Below are positions 30,374 to 39,478 of a stretch of 64,000 nucleotides of DNA, one piece after another. The translations under genes and the position numbers were made by a program. The notes under the pieces were generated by a model. That model did not search any database and was not told where the DNA came from. It saw only the letters and a program-made list of their open reading frames with translations. Source of the stretch: Andalucia godoyi (taxonomy: Eukaryota > Discoba > Jakobea > Jakobida > Andaluciidae); the NCBI GenBank assembly GCA_009859145.1, contig VRVR01000045.1, forward strand, positions 93,033 to 157,032, given 5' to 3'. The first letter of the stretch is position 1, and each line of letters begins with the position of its first letter.

Positions 30374-30471
30374 GACACGATGGCCGAGCGGTTAAGGCGT
30401 TCGACTAGAATTCATTTCAACTAGATCATCGATTGGGATTTCCCGCGCAGGTTCGAATCCTGTTCGTGTCG
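30374..30471 (+). tRNA. tRNA-Ser(AGA) with a 17-nt intron
   Basis: The acceptor stem GACACGA/TCGTGTC pairs fully (30374-30380 with 30464-30470), with discriminator G at 30471. The D arm (GCC...GGC) contains box A, and the T arm contains box B, GGTTCGAATCC. A long variable arm (GGGA TTT CCC) marks a class II tRNA. The anticodon loop reads CT-AGA-A, giving Ser AGA. An intron of 17 bases (30411-30427) sits at the canonical 37/38 position, and its CTAG can pair with the anticodon-loop CTAG. The anticodon stem has four good pairs and one T-T mismatch at its outer end. It lies between two minus-strand protein genes. Confidence 0.9.
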
Positions 30472-30476
30472 CTTAA

Positions 30477-30483
30477 TTTTTTT
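30477..30483 (+). terminator. RNA polymerase III terminator
   Basis: A run of seven T follows the tRNA 3' end by five bases, the usual Pol III stop signal. More T-runs follow. Confidence 0.8.
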
Positions 30484-30703
30484 AATTTTTTAATTTAAAT
30501 TTGGAAAATAACATTCTTGAATCTATTATTATTACAAAGTAATTTTCTGTTTCTGTGGTGCGTGATGGAAAAACCTTTGGCAACGTAGTGAAAACATAAA
30601 CAAAGCAAGAGGTACTTTTTTTTTAATAAAGGTTTTTTTAAAAATATATTCATCATGATTTGATGCCGAGTTTTCATTTTCTATGCATTTTGAGGCGTGT
30701 TCT

Positions 30704-32959
30704 TTAGTTGGCCAAAAAGATGGTTGCAAAGACCATTGCCGACGCAACGCTGATCATGTGCATCGGTGATCCCGAGTTGGCGCCTGGGACGTCCTGTGGC
30801 TGGCTCGGCTGCGGGTCTGTGTCAGCAGGAGGAGCAGCGCTGGCAGTGACGAGCGTGTCTTCTGCGGCCGGCTCATCGAGGATGTTTCCGTTCTTGAGAG
30901 TGGAAAAGGAGGCTGTGAGCGCATAGTAGGCATCGTTGGGAACACGGAATGTGGAGGAGGATGGCGCAGTGATGGTGACCACACATTCCACTCCTCCATT
31001 GATCGGGCTTGCCAGGGGCAGCAGAATGTCAAAGTCGCAAGGGATATATGTGTTGGTGACGGCAGGGACAGCATGCGAAGCTGGGCCGTATGTTGTGCAT
31101 CCGCTGACCTGGAATTGCAGTGCACTGCCAACAAACGCCCCGAGTCCTCGAGGAAGAGTGATGCTGATCTGGGGATTTTCGGTCGAGAGAATGGTGTTGA
31201 AAGGAGTTCCTTTCAGCACGAGAGACTTGAGTGGCTGTCCGGCAACACTGGGGTCGACGACGGTGGAGAATCCTCGAAGCGTGTGGATTGGAACAGAGAA
31301 CATGGCGTAGTTGATCGCATCTGCCTGAATGGACGTCTGCGTTGCATCCGTTGTCGAAGCCAAGACCACCTGGACTTGCCCCGAGCCTGCATAAAAGGTC
31401 GCTGCGAGCGTGGTCGACTGCGGCTGGACTTGAACGGTGCAGGTGGCGTCGGTGAGGATGAACGCAGAGTTGGCAGGAAGCCAGATGGTGCACTTTCCTT
31501 CCGTGCAGACGGAGTTTGCACGGATGTTTTGGAGAGTTGCGCCGCATCCAGAGACATCCATACGCCAGTCATTCTGGGTCTGTCCATTTGCGATTCCGAC
31601 AAAGGTAATGCCGGTCAGCTGCACCTGCAGCACAGAGGCGGCCGCAGGGAAGTTGCGGGGGCGCCCAGAGATTGTGATGCTCTGCACAGGACCGCGGGGA
31701 ACGACGTTGTTCGGAGTGAACGAAGCGGAAAAGTCCTTCCACTGGCTCGGGGTCACCGGATGGTACATTCCAACATACAGGGGAACCGCGGGATTGGAAT
31801 CGTGGGTGTGGTCCCAGCGGGAGACACCGTGATCGTGCATGATGTAGACGTTCACTTGAATGTCGGTTGCCGAGGGCAGAACAAGCTGTCCGGAGCCGGC
31901 GATCTTGGAGACCGTGACAGTGCACCAGCCTTGGCCGATCAGGGTGTCGCCAACCTTTCCGTAGCCGAAGCGCGCACTCGTCGCATGGAACACCTTGCCG
32001 GCCGGCGATTCAACGCAGCCCGTAACAGAGATTCCGTAGGTGGAGCCGGCAGTGTAGACGTCAGTGTTGAATTCAAAGTCGAAGCGATTCTGCGACGGAA
32101 GCACTTTGTAGTGGAAGGGATTGACGCTGTCGGGATAGCTGGGAAGATCTCCTTCTCCGTGCGTGGGGTCGTAGCCGGGATCGCCGGGCTTGCGGGCCTG
32201 GTGGCTTTCGTCGAGATCGTTGAATGGCGGCTCGATAACGTTGTAGTCCATGTGCGGATCGCGAATGGGAAGGTAGAATTTGAACTGGAGAGCGTCGAAC
32301 GAGCCCGATCCCTCCGAAACGACAGTTCCGCGAATTCCAGACACCGTCACGTTCTGAACGTGGTTGAGCACCCGCATCAGCGCATGCTTTCCGTTTCCGT
32401 TGTACGACTGCATGACGGGCTGCGCATTCGAGTTCATCACGGTGATTGCGAACGTGTCATACCAGTTTCCCTGCGGGTTGAGCACCGAGCCGTACGTCAA
32501 GCGAGGCAGGCGCAGATCCAAGGGAAACTCCGTGGGCTGCAGCTTCTTGAGCGTGACATTGCACGGCTTGTCCAGCTGGATGGTTCCGGAGAACTGACCC
32601 GCGCGGGACTGTGCATATCCCAAGTCTCGGTTGGCAGTGGCGAGCGTGTCAACCCCATTGATGCAGCCGGATACCTCCATGTGAAGGCCACGCTGGGGGG
32701 TGTACGGCTCGAAGAAGTTGCCATTGGGGACGGAAATGCGGAAGATGGGGTTTGTCACAGCAACAAGAGGCGTGAACGAGACTGTCAGCGAATCTAGAGT
32801 GTCGTGGATCCTGGCTTGCTCAGGCCATACTTTCTGGCCGCACATCGGCTCCTGTGCATTCACGGTGCCTGACGCGCACAAGAGAACGCATCCAAGCGCA
32901 ATGAGAAGCCGTTTCACCAGAGCGCCGCTCGTTGCTGGGCGTGACGGTGCTCTTTTCAT
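30704..32959 (-). CDS. GPI-anchored surface protein with four cysteine modules
   Basis: From ATG 32959 (MKRAPSRP) the product is 751 aa with an N-terminal signal (LVKRLLIALGCVLLCASG) ending near NAQ. The C-terminus has small residues followed by a hydrophobic tail (MISVASAMVFATIFLAN), as for a GPI anchor. Between them are four related beta-rich modules of about 120-200 residues, each with a VSGC or VTGC motif and a later Cys in C-x-V-x-[VI] (PCNVTL, WCTVTV, TCTVQV, ECVVTI), so each probably has one disulphide. I do not recognise the module; adhesion or coat protein is the natural inference. Module 2 contains a His/Asp-rich insert (MHDHGVSRWDHTHD) that could bind metal. The longer frame to 33178 adds a translated CT-repeat and is rejected. 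Confidence 0.85.
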   Translation of the reverse strand: MKRAPSRPATSGALVKRLLIALGCVLLCASGTVNAQEPMCGQKVWPEQARIHDTLDSLTVSFTPLVAVTNPIFRISVPNGNFFEPYTPQRGLHMEVSGCINGVDTLATANRDLGYAQSRAGQFSGTIQLDKPCNVTLKKLQPTEFPLDLRLPRLTYGSVLNPQGNWYDTFAITVMNSNAQPVMQSYNGNGKHALMRVLNHVQNVTVSGIRGTVVSEGSGSFDALQFKFYLPIRDPHMDYNVIEPPFNDLDESHQARKPGDPGYDPTHGEGDLPSYPDSVNPFHYKVLPSQNRFDFEFNTDVYTAGSTYGISVTGCVESPAGKVFHATSARFGYGKVGDTLIGQGWCTVTVSKIAGSGQLVLPSATDIQVNVYIMHDHGVSRWDHTHDSNPAVPLYVGMYHPVTPSQWKDFSASFTPNNVVPRGPVQSITISGRPRNFPAAASVLQVQLTGITFVGIANGQTQNDWRMDVSGCGATLQNIRANSVCTEGKCTIWLPANSAFILTDATCTVQVQPQSTTLAATFYAGSGQVQVVLASTTDATQTSIQADAINYAMFSVPIHTLRGFSTVVDPSVAGQPLKSLVLKGTPFNTILSTENPQISITLPRGLGAFVGSALQFQVSGCTTYGPASHAVPAVTNTYIPCDFDILLPLASPINGGVECVVTITAPSSSTFRVPNDAYYALTASFSTLKNGNILDEPAAEDTLVTASAAPPADTDPQPSQPQDVPGANSGSPMHMISVASAMVFATIFLAN

Positions 32960-33746
32960 TTCGGCCACCGTAGAGCAGGTCCAGAGCAAGAAAGAAGGAG
33001 TGGATAAGAACAGAAATTTAACGATTCGAGTAGATTCAACAACGAGTTCAAGATTGAACGGTGCAGTGTTTTTTCTTTGTTTGTATGGAACGAAAGAAGG
33101 AAAAAAGAAAGAGAGTGAGAGTGAGTGAGAGAGAGAGAGAGAGAAAAAAGAAGTGGAGAATGCTGTGTGTGGCGACATAATATATGCTTTGCTGCAATGT
33201 ATTTTTGCCAGCGGGGGACGATGGTCTAATCGGACAAGTAGAGTTCCTTTCTGGTGTGCAGTGATTGTCGATTTACTGAATGTCTATATTTCCGTCCAGT
33301 CGCAAGCAAGTGTCTTTCGAGTCTGTTGCAGCGTCGCGCCCCCCCCAAGGGAGAAAATACAACTTGCCGCAGTGCGTCCTCGTGTAAGCGGCCAATTCCC
33401 TTTTATGTAAATCTGCCCGCACAATTCTGCCCATCCATTTCCTTTTTCGGTATCCGACACTTTCCTCTACTTGTGCCCGACTGTCCGTCAACTCGACACG
33501 AACAGACCCGATCAACACGACCATCTGGAAATCACCCACTTGCCATGCTCCTCAATCGATTCAGTTTCATCTTCCTTCACGATCTCTTTTTAATGCTCAT
33601 CGATTCTGCTTTTCGTCTCTCTTCCTCTTTCTTTTTCTTTTCCATTTCTTTTCCATTTCCATTTTCATTTTCTGTTTTTTTCATTCTTCAATTCTTCAGT
33701 TTCGTAATTTCCCCTTTCCTTCCCATATTTCATATAAAGCGAGAGA
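32960..33746. other. Divergent promoter region between surface protein and glutamine synthetase
   Basis: A GA-repeat at about 33109-33147 is pyrimidine-rich on the sense strand of the surface-protein gene. On the other side a long C/T tract (about 33598-33720) precedes the glutamine synthetase ATG. A C-run at about 33342 is also present. A box-A-like TGGTCTAATCGG near 33221 has no matching T arm, so I call no tRNA. Confidence 0.6.
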
Positions 33747-34847
33747 ATGTTTGACAAGCTTGACAAGTCGCTGCGAGACCGGTTTTTGAGTCTGCCTCCT
33801 GATCCCGAGTACTATCAAGCCGAGTATGTCTGGGTTGGTGGTTCTGGGCGTGACATCCGGTCCAAGTCGCGGACTCTTCCTGTGTCGTTGCCGCAGCGTC
33901 CCGAGTGTCTGCCAATCTGGAACTTTGATGGGTCGTCGACGGGCCAGGCGCCCGGATCGGACTCGGAGGTGCTGCTGAAGCCTCAGGCGGTGTACAAAGA
34001 TCCGTTCCGCCCAATTCCTACTGGGGATGGATACACGGGGCTTCCGAACATCATTGTCATTTGCGACTGCTACAAGCCGGACATGACGCCTGTTCCTGGA
34101 AACACGCGGGTGTTTGCAGAGCGCGTGTTTTCGCAGAAGAAGGAGCTTATTCCGTGGTTTGGAATGGAGCAGGAGTACGTCATGTTCAGTGCGAGTGAGA
34201 ACTGGCCTCTTGGATGGCCGCGAGGAGGGTATCCGGGCGAGCAGGGTCCGTACTACTGCTCGGTCGGTGCAGAGGTGTCGTTTGGGCGCGAGCTTGTGGA
34301 GGCGCATTATCGCGCGTGCTTGTATGCTGGAATCCGCATTTCGGGAGTCAATGCAGAGGTCATGCCGGGCCAGTGGGAGTTCCAGGTCGGGCCATGCGAA
34401 GGAATCTCGGTTGGCGACCAGCTGTTGTGTGCGCGATACATCCTTGCTCGCATCGGCGAAGACTTTGGGGTCCGCATTTCGTATGATCCCAAGCCGATTC
34501 CCGGCGACTGGAACGGCTCGGGCTGCCACACCAACTTCTCCACACTCCCTATGCGCGAAGACGGTGGCTGGAAGCTCATTGCTGAGGCCTGCGACAAGCT
34601 TGGTGCCCGCCATTCCGAGCACATTATTGCATACGGCGAAGGAAACGAACGGCGGCTGACCGGCCACCATGAAACAGCTCCCATGGACAAGTTCACCTGG
34701 GGCGTTGCCAACCGTGGGGCGTCGATCCGCGTCCCAAGAGACACTCATCGCCTGCAGAAGGGCTACTTGGAAGACAGACGACCGGCCTCCAACTGCGACC
34801 CGTATCTCGTTCCCGCCCTCATCTACGAGACCACTTGCCTCCTCTAA
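33747..34847 (+). CDS. Glutamine synthetase, type II (eukaryotic)
   Basis: The 366-aa product makes glutamine from glutamate, ammonia and ATP. All landmark motifs are visible: [11 protein letters not shown] (residues 58-68) in the beta-grasp domain, GMEQEY with metal-binding Glu, [17 protein letters not shown], the ATP-site segment [11 protein letters not shown], and the C-terminal Arg/Glu block HHETAP...RGASIRVPR...[14 protein letters not shown]. The length is normal for GSII (about 350-370 aa) and much shorter than GSI or GSIII. No transit peptide is seen, so it is probably cytosolic. The ATG at 33747 is preceded by a long pyrimidine tract. Codon bias creates a 397-aa antisense frame that is not a gene. 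Confidence 0.97.
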   Translation: MFDKLDKSLRDRFLSLPPDPEYYQAEYVWVGGSGRDIRSKSRTLPVSLPQRPECLPIWNFDGSSTGQAPGSDSEVLLKPQAVYKDPFRPIPTGDGYTGLPNIIVICDCYKPDMTPVPGNTRVFAERVFSQKKELIPWFGMEQEYVMFSASENWPLGWPRGGYPGEQGPYYCSVGAEVSFGRELVEAHYRACLYAGIRISGVNAEVMPGQWEFQVGPCEGISVGDQLLCARYILARIGEDFGVRISYDPKPIPGDWNGSGCHTNFSTLPMREDGGWKLIAEACDKLGARHSEHIIAYGEGNERRLTGHHETAPMDKFTWGVANRGASIRVPRDTHRLQKGYLEDRRPASNCDPYLVPALIYETTCLL

Positions 34848-35476
34848 CTTTATCAGTTTCGTGCTGTCAACTGTAGAAGTAAAACACAAGAAATAAAAAA
34901 TGGTTCACCATTGTCCATCAATTGACACTAGACCTTTTCTTTTTTGGGCTGCGTTTCGCTGGAGCTTTTTCGCCTTTTCTGGGCTTTCTCATTTTTTCCT
35001 GTTTCGTTCGGTTTCCCTTTTGTTTTTCTTTGGTTTTCCCCTTTCTCTTTTTCTTTTTTTCCTTTCTCTTCTCAAGGCAAATGATGGTAAATAAATTATA
35101 AGCTCAACAGGACTGACAAACAACATCCTTGATGACAACATCTTCCCTGATGCCTTTCCCAGCTTCCTTTTTACGTTCTTGTCCAAACTTCAATCCGTCT
35201 TTCATTGTTATGATTATCATTATTAATACTCCTTTAAACACCACGATGTTACACTATACTTTTACGACAGACGTTAAAAAAACAACAACAGAAAACGACA
35301 GCGACCACATCCAGCAGAAAACAAATAAAACCATGCTGCAAGACGCAGGCTCTGTAATATGCATGGAGGGAAATGTAATACTGGTATCTGCATACGATGC
35401 AGTACTCGCACGTCGATGCTGGTGACCACATTGCAGGACGCGAGAAGGAAAGACGCCGGCCGCCGGCCGCGGGGTG
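34848..35476. other. Convergent intergenic region after glutamine synthetase
   Basis: About 630 bases of low-complexity T-rich and A-rich sequence hold the two 3' UTRs. A palindromic GCCGGCCGCCGGCCGC lies near 35455. No gene is supported. Confidence 0.6.
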
Positions 35477-36940
35477 CTAGCGGGTGGAGGCGCATTTCTT
35501 ATGGTCGTGTGTGACGGCGAGGCCTCTGTAGTGGAGAATGTATGCATTGGAGGCGGCGACCGACAGGTCCTTGACGAGTCTCTGGGGCCCGATCTTGTGA
35601 ATATGGATGAACTCGACGTTGGCCGTCCGGACCATGAACTTCCGGCGCCCGTACTTTGTAGGACAGGCGTCTCTTGGGTACGCCTTGGACACACACTCGG
35701 CCTCGGCGCCGGCATCCGTCTTGGCCGACTGGGCGTGGATGTCCCTGAGCCATGCTTGGGACCCAATGCGTGACCAGGACTGCTCGACACAGACATCGTA
35801 GTCCTTGTTCACAGATCCGAACGAGACACCGGCATAGCTGCTCTGCTGCGCGAGGGTCGAGTCCAAGTACGAGCCCAGAGAAGAGGCAGACGGCGGCAGA
35901 ACGAGAAACTCGTCAATGTCAAAGTGACCGTAGTAGGTCGCCGAATTTGCAACGCGCAGGAACGCATCGTTGATCACGACGGTCTGGCCAAAGTACCAAG
36001 TGTCCGAGTCGTTGCGTAGCTGCGGGAAATAGTACCACTCAATCCTCGACTCTTCCTTGTGCTGCAGTTGCGTGAGCTGCGACAGGCACTGCGGCTCGGG
36101 TGTGATCGAGTAGAACATCAGTCGGTCGATACGCAGCACATCCAGCATGTACGATGTCCACTGCGACACCACTGCGCAGTTGAGCGTCCCAAACGACGAT
36201 GCAACCGAAACTGCAGTGGAGATGAGCCCAAACCGCGCGGGTCGCAGAATCCGGACCGGAAACGACCACTTTTCCGGGCCCTCTGCACCCGCAATTACAT
36301 ATTCAAGCTGCACTCCTCCTCCTGCTCCCCTTGCTCCGGGTCGGGTGATGTTGCTCTCGTCGCTTTCCTCGCTCTTATCGTCGTCGGCGTCGCTGTTGAC
36401 GCTGTGCAGATGATAAAGTGGACACCGGATAAACACCGGTTCATGGGGTTTGTCGTGGTGCTCGCCAAATGCCTGCACCGAGCAGCCGGACGACACTTCA
36501 CGCGCCGTCTCGAGATCCGTCACCGTCAAGCCTACTGGACACATCGACTCCACATGCGAGTGCTTGAGCGCCAGTATCCAAAGCATCCGCGAGGTCGTCG
36601 CTGTCTCTGTCACTGGCAGAAGCGGCGGCACTGGTGATGATAATGTTGAGTGGAAGAGTATGGCGCCGTGGAAAAGCATCCACTGGCCATCGTCGGTGAC
36701 ATGCGACTGCACCGAGTCGGTAAGGACCCTTGCAAAGGCTGCGGACGGCGGATCCCACGCAATCGAATTCCCAAAAGGAACATCCACGTGATCCGAGTCC
36801 GAGAAACACGGATGCAGCAGCACAACGCACAGATCCGTAAGAACAAACACCACCGTAAGCACACTGATCAAAAGCACATTTTCCTCCGCGAAACTCCGAA
36901 ACTGTCTCCATGTTTCCCGCTTCGGTCGCGACGAGCCCAT
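35477..36940 (-). CDS. GT92 family glycosyltransferase, type II membrane protein
   Basis: The 487-aa product has a short basic cytoplasmic head, one membrane anchor (VLLISVLTVVFVLTDLCVVLL, about 23-43) and a lumenal catalytic domain. The domain has the GT92 (DUF23) hallmarks: a start of the GT-A fold in TSYMLDVLRIDRLMFYS, a metal-binding DxD in YYGHFDIDEFLVLP, and the late segments KFMVRTANVEFIHIHKIG and YILHYRG. Known GT92 enzymes add galactose in the Golgi, for example to N-glycan core fucose in worms; the substrate here cannot be told. An Asp/Glu/Ser-rich disordered insert (DADDDKSEESDESN) is inside the lumenal half. The ATG at 36940 is directly before the anchor. The motif TGATGCTTGAT lies about 210 bases upstream. 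Confidence 0.87.
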   Translation of the reverse strand: MGSSRPKRETWRQFRSFAEENVLLISVLTVVFVLTDLCVVLLHPCFSDSDHVDVPFGNSIAWDPPSAAFARVLTDSVQSHVTDDGQWMLFHGAILFHSTLSSPVPPLLPVTETATTSRMLWILALKHSHVESMCPVGLTVTDLETAREVSSGCSVQAFGEHHDKPHEPVFIRCPLYHLHSVNSDADDDKSEESDESNITRPGARGAGGGVQLEYVIAGAEGPEKWSFPVRILRPARFGLISTAVSVASSFGTLNCAVVSQWTSYMLDVLRIDRLMFYSITPEPQCLSQLTQLQHKEESRIEWYYFPQLRNDSDTWYFGQTVVINDAFLRVANSATYYGHFDIDEFLVLPPSASSLGSYLDSTLAQQSSYAGVSFGSVNKDYDVCVEQSWSRIGSQAWLRDIHAQSAKTDAGAEAECVSKAYPRDACPTKYGRRKFMVRTANVEFIHIHKIGPQRLVKDLSVAASNAYILHYRGLAVTHDHKKCASTR

Positions 36941-37148
36941 CCCACCAATCGCCCCTCACACAATGACTCTCACAGCGTGTGCGTAAGCCTTCCCAACCTT
37001 TTTCTTAAATCAAAAACTTAAATTAAAAACAATGACTTTATGTATCGGATAAGAGAACAATAAAAAATGCGAGCGTCTGTGAAAACGTACAAATATGATA
37101 TGAAAAAAGGCACCTGCACTACAGTACGTACAATACCTCTGGCACAGT

Positions 37149-37159
37149 TGATGCTTGAT
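37149..37159 (+). promoter_or_regulatory. Candidate promoter motif TGATGCTTGAT (copy 1)
   Basis: An exact 11-base match to a motif found at three other sites. It is about 210 bases upstream of the GT92 gene start (36940, minus strand). Function is inferred from position only. Confidence 0.4.
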
Positions 37160-37187
37160 GTTTTTGTTTGTTGCTTGTTGCTCGCCA

Positions 37188-37808
37188 CTACAGTAGCGAT
37201 GAGGACTCCAGGACTACTGCGTTGAGGTGGTGGCAGACGGCTGGGATGTCGAGATGGAGAAAGCACAGCCCTTGGATATTTGCTCCGTGCAACATCTCTT
37301 CGTACGAAGCAAGCAGCAGCTGGTGTTGTGCGTGCTGAAGATCTGGCGACAACCACATGCCAGTGCTCATACTGCTTCCGGCACTGCTGCTGTGACTACT
37401 AAAATAGCCGCTGTCTCCGCTGGCACTACGGCCCATGCACTCCGTGCTGGCAGCACTACGCTGCTCCTGCTCCCGTTCCTGCTCCCGTTCCTGCTCCCGT
37501 TCCTGCTCCCGGTTGTGGTGGTTGTTGTTACTGGATGCGGCTCGGGAACGCAGACAATGATACCGTGCATAGTTCTTCACCTGGACATTGTCCCGCGTCC
37601 TGACAACCTCTGCAATCGCCTTCCAATTGCCAAACCCGTACTGCCGAACACCTTCGCGAAACCTCTTTGCCTCTTCATACGTCCAAAACTTCTTCTTGAT
37701 CAACACCACCGGCTCCGTACAAGAAGACGCAGACACTGCATCGCTGTCGGGCGCACACAACCTCCACGGTAGCCCCGCAAACGTTGTCATCACCATCATC
37801 GACTTCAT
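37188..37808 (-). CDS. Single-repeat SANT/Myb-like protein
   Basis: From ATG 37808 (MKSMMVMTTF) the product is 206 aa. Residues 40-86 form a SANT/Myb repeat: KKFWTYEEAKRFREGV, YGFGNWKAIAEVV and TRDNVQVKNYARYH, with the spaced Trp/aromatic residues. The third helix resembles the SHAQKYF-type single Myb repeats, in which QV and a Tyr/Phe end the recognition helix, so DNA binding is likely. A repeated REQEREQE tract (about 98-113) and a Ser-rich segment follow. The last 40 residues are hydrophobic and may be a second interaction helix. The longer open frame to 38126 includes a translated T-tract (FFFFPSFFIFLFF) and is not used. It is probably a transcription regulator; targets are unknown. Confidence 0.8.
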   Translation of the reverse strand: MKSMMVMTTFAGLPWRLCAPDSDAVSASSCTEPVVLIKKKFWTYEEAKRFREGVRQYGFGNWKAIAEVVRTRDNVQVKNYARYHCLRSRAASSNNNHHNREQEREQEREQEREQEQRSAASTECMGRSASGDSGYFSSHSSSAGSSMSTGMWLSPDLQHAQHQLLLASYEEMLHGANIQGLCFLHLDIPAVCHHLNAVVLESSSLL

Positions 37809-38288
37809 TCTCCTTTTTTCAAACAATGATTCATGAAGAAAAAGAAAAACGAAGAAAAGAAAAATGAAGAAAGAAGGAAAAAAAAAGAAACAGTGGAAAC
37901 GGTAGATATTTTGAAACATCAACAGAAGCATAAAAAATAGACACAAAAAAACAGCTTGTTCTGCTGCGACTATTTCCAACGATTCGTGAAGCGCACTGGT
38001 GCTTTCCCCCGATTGCCCACCTATTCTCACCCCATCATGTTGCTGACGATTGGACTTGAATCCGAGCAAACGGTGGCTGGACTGCTCGCATCCATCGCGC
38101 ATTTTTTGCGCAGCTTGCACCTGCACCCGAGCCCCATTAGGGTCAACCGCTCCGCTGGGTGCTTCAATGCGTTTCCCTCTTTGCTTCTACCAGCGCACGC
38201 CTAAACAAACAAACAACGCATATTTAAAACACGAGTCGAAACCGCCCAAAGTGTCTCGACTCTCGAGGCAGCCTCTTCCTATCCTACC
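37809..38288. other. Intergenic region upstream of the SANT/Myb gene
   Basis: A purine-rich tract (about 37838-37900; pyrimidine-rich on the SANT gene's sense strand) lies just before that gene. The rest should hold the 3' flank of the methyltransferase. No gene is seen. Confidence 0.6.
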
Positions 38289-39068
38289 TCAGTCATCGGC
38301 AGGGATGTCGGTTTTGGTCCACGTATACAAGTATGCGGAGCCTCCGTTGGCGGCGGACTTGGCGAGGGAAATGTCCGAAATGTCAAACCCGCCATGCTGG
38401 TAAATGTATGGCTCGATAAGGAAAGGGGCGTTTCGGGAAACGACAAGAACGGAAGCGCGGGGCTTCAGCGCATTCCACAGCGCCTGCAAAAGACGGAGGA
38501 TGGCGGGGTTATCGCCGTGTTCGGAAAGCCCCGTGGAAAGCATCGCGTCAAGGCAGCCCTTATCGAGAACAAACGCAAGCGAAGCGGAAAATAGCTGGTC
38601 CAAATGAGTTGCGTCGTGCTGAACAAGTCGGATGGCCGCTACTGCTTTTCGGAATGCCGGTTGCGCCAGCAGCCCCGATTTGTGCAGCGAGGCCAGAAAC
38701 GGCGTGTGCACACCGGTTGATGTTGGCGATGCCGCCGAAACTACCTCTTGTAACAACCGAAGCTGCTCGATTGGGGCATCGGCAATTTCAACCTTTGTAA
38801 ACACTGCCTTTTCCAGCAACTCGGGCGCCCCGCATAGCAAATGCTCCAGCACCAGCGAATTCCCGGCTCCAATCTCGCAAATCTCCGCCTTGCCTGTCGC
38901 CCCTCCCAATTCCCGAATCGCCTGTGCCACCATCGGATCCAAGCGGCCCACGAGATCCTCCGCTCCCAAGTACCACTCGTACGGCCGTTGCCCTTCACCA
39001 TCATTTCCCCCATAAAATCCATCCCAGTAACCAGCATCACATACTCGATACCCACCGCCACTCTTCAT
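38289..39068 (-). CDS. METTL13/EFM-like SAM-dependent methyltransferase
   Basis: From ATG 39068 (MKSGGGYRVCDAGYW) the product is 259 aa, a seven-beta-strand methyltransferase. It shows YWDGFYGG and EWYLGAEDL near the N-terminus, the SAM-binding motif EIGAGNS (65-71), an acidic post-motif (VEIADAPIEQ), and the family signature LDKGCLDAML near residue 180. This combination is typical of the METTL13/EEF1A-lysine methyltransferase group, which modify elongation factor 1A; the exact substrate is inference. A longer frame to 39164 would add a membrane-like stretch translated from T-runs, so I prefer the short start. The gene is divergent from the Sey1-type GTPase. Confidence 0.83.
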   Translation of the reverse strand: MKSGGGYRVCDAGYWDGFYGGNDGEGQRPYEWYLGAEDLVGRLDPMVAQAIRELGGATGKAEICEIGAGNSLVLEHLLCGAPELLEKAVFTKVEIADAPIEQLRLLQEVVSAASPTSTGVHTPFLASLHKSGLLAQPAFRKAVAAIRLVQHDATHLDQLFSASLAFVLDKGCLDAMLSTGLSEHGDNPAILRLLQALWNALKPRASVLVVSRNAPFLIEPYIYQHGGFDISDISLAKSAANGGSAYLYTWTKTDIPADD

Positions 39069-39478
39069 CCCCACGTGTACCCTGTATTTTTCTCGCAGAT
39101 ACCAAAAAAAAAACAACAAAAAACAAACCCCCCAGCAAAAAATGACAAGACGCCCGAAGCTCACAAGTTCGACTGCTTTGAAAAGACACAGAGGCCCCTC
39201 TCACCCCTCTCAACAAGGAACTGCCTATAAGCCAAACAGTAACATTCATAGTAAAATCATCGAGGAGTTGATGCTAGCTCATTTCCCGAAAGGATTGCCT
39301 CAACTCGAATTCCCCGGACTTTTTCCGGCTATCGTCTTTCTCGTCGAGCGATTTCACTTTTCATTCTTGATTTTTTTGGTTTTTTGATTTTCTAAAACTG
39401 TTATTATTGCATTGTTGATTGTCGTTCACATCAGAAGGGGTTTTGCAGTTCTGCGACGAAAGAGAAAGAAGCAGGAAA
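39069..39478. other. Divergent promoter region, methyltransferase and Sey1-type gene
   Basis: A-rich runs near 39108-39140 and a T-run near 39370-39400 flank the two starts. A partial match to the recurrent motif (GTTGATGCTAGC) is at about 39267. No further gene is visible. Confidence 0.5.

Noticed and set aside
31073-32797. 574-aa frame antisense to the surface protein
   Set aside because: It lacks any domain, and the opposite strand has signal peptide, cysteine modules and a GPI tail.
33215-33300. tRNA-like box A (TGGTCTAATCGG)
   Set aside because: No matching T arm or acceptor stem could be formed downstream.
33696-34889. 397-aa open frame antisense to glutamine synthetase
   Set aside because: It is a mirror of a strongly GC3-biased gene; the sense strand has all GSII motifs and the antisense product has none.
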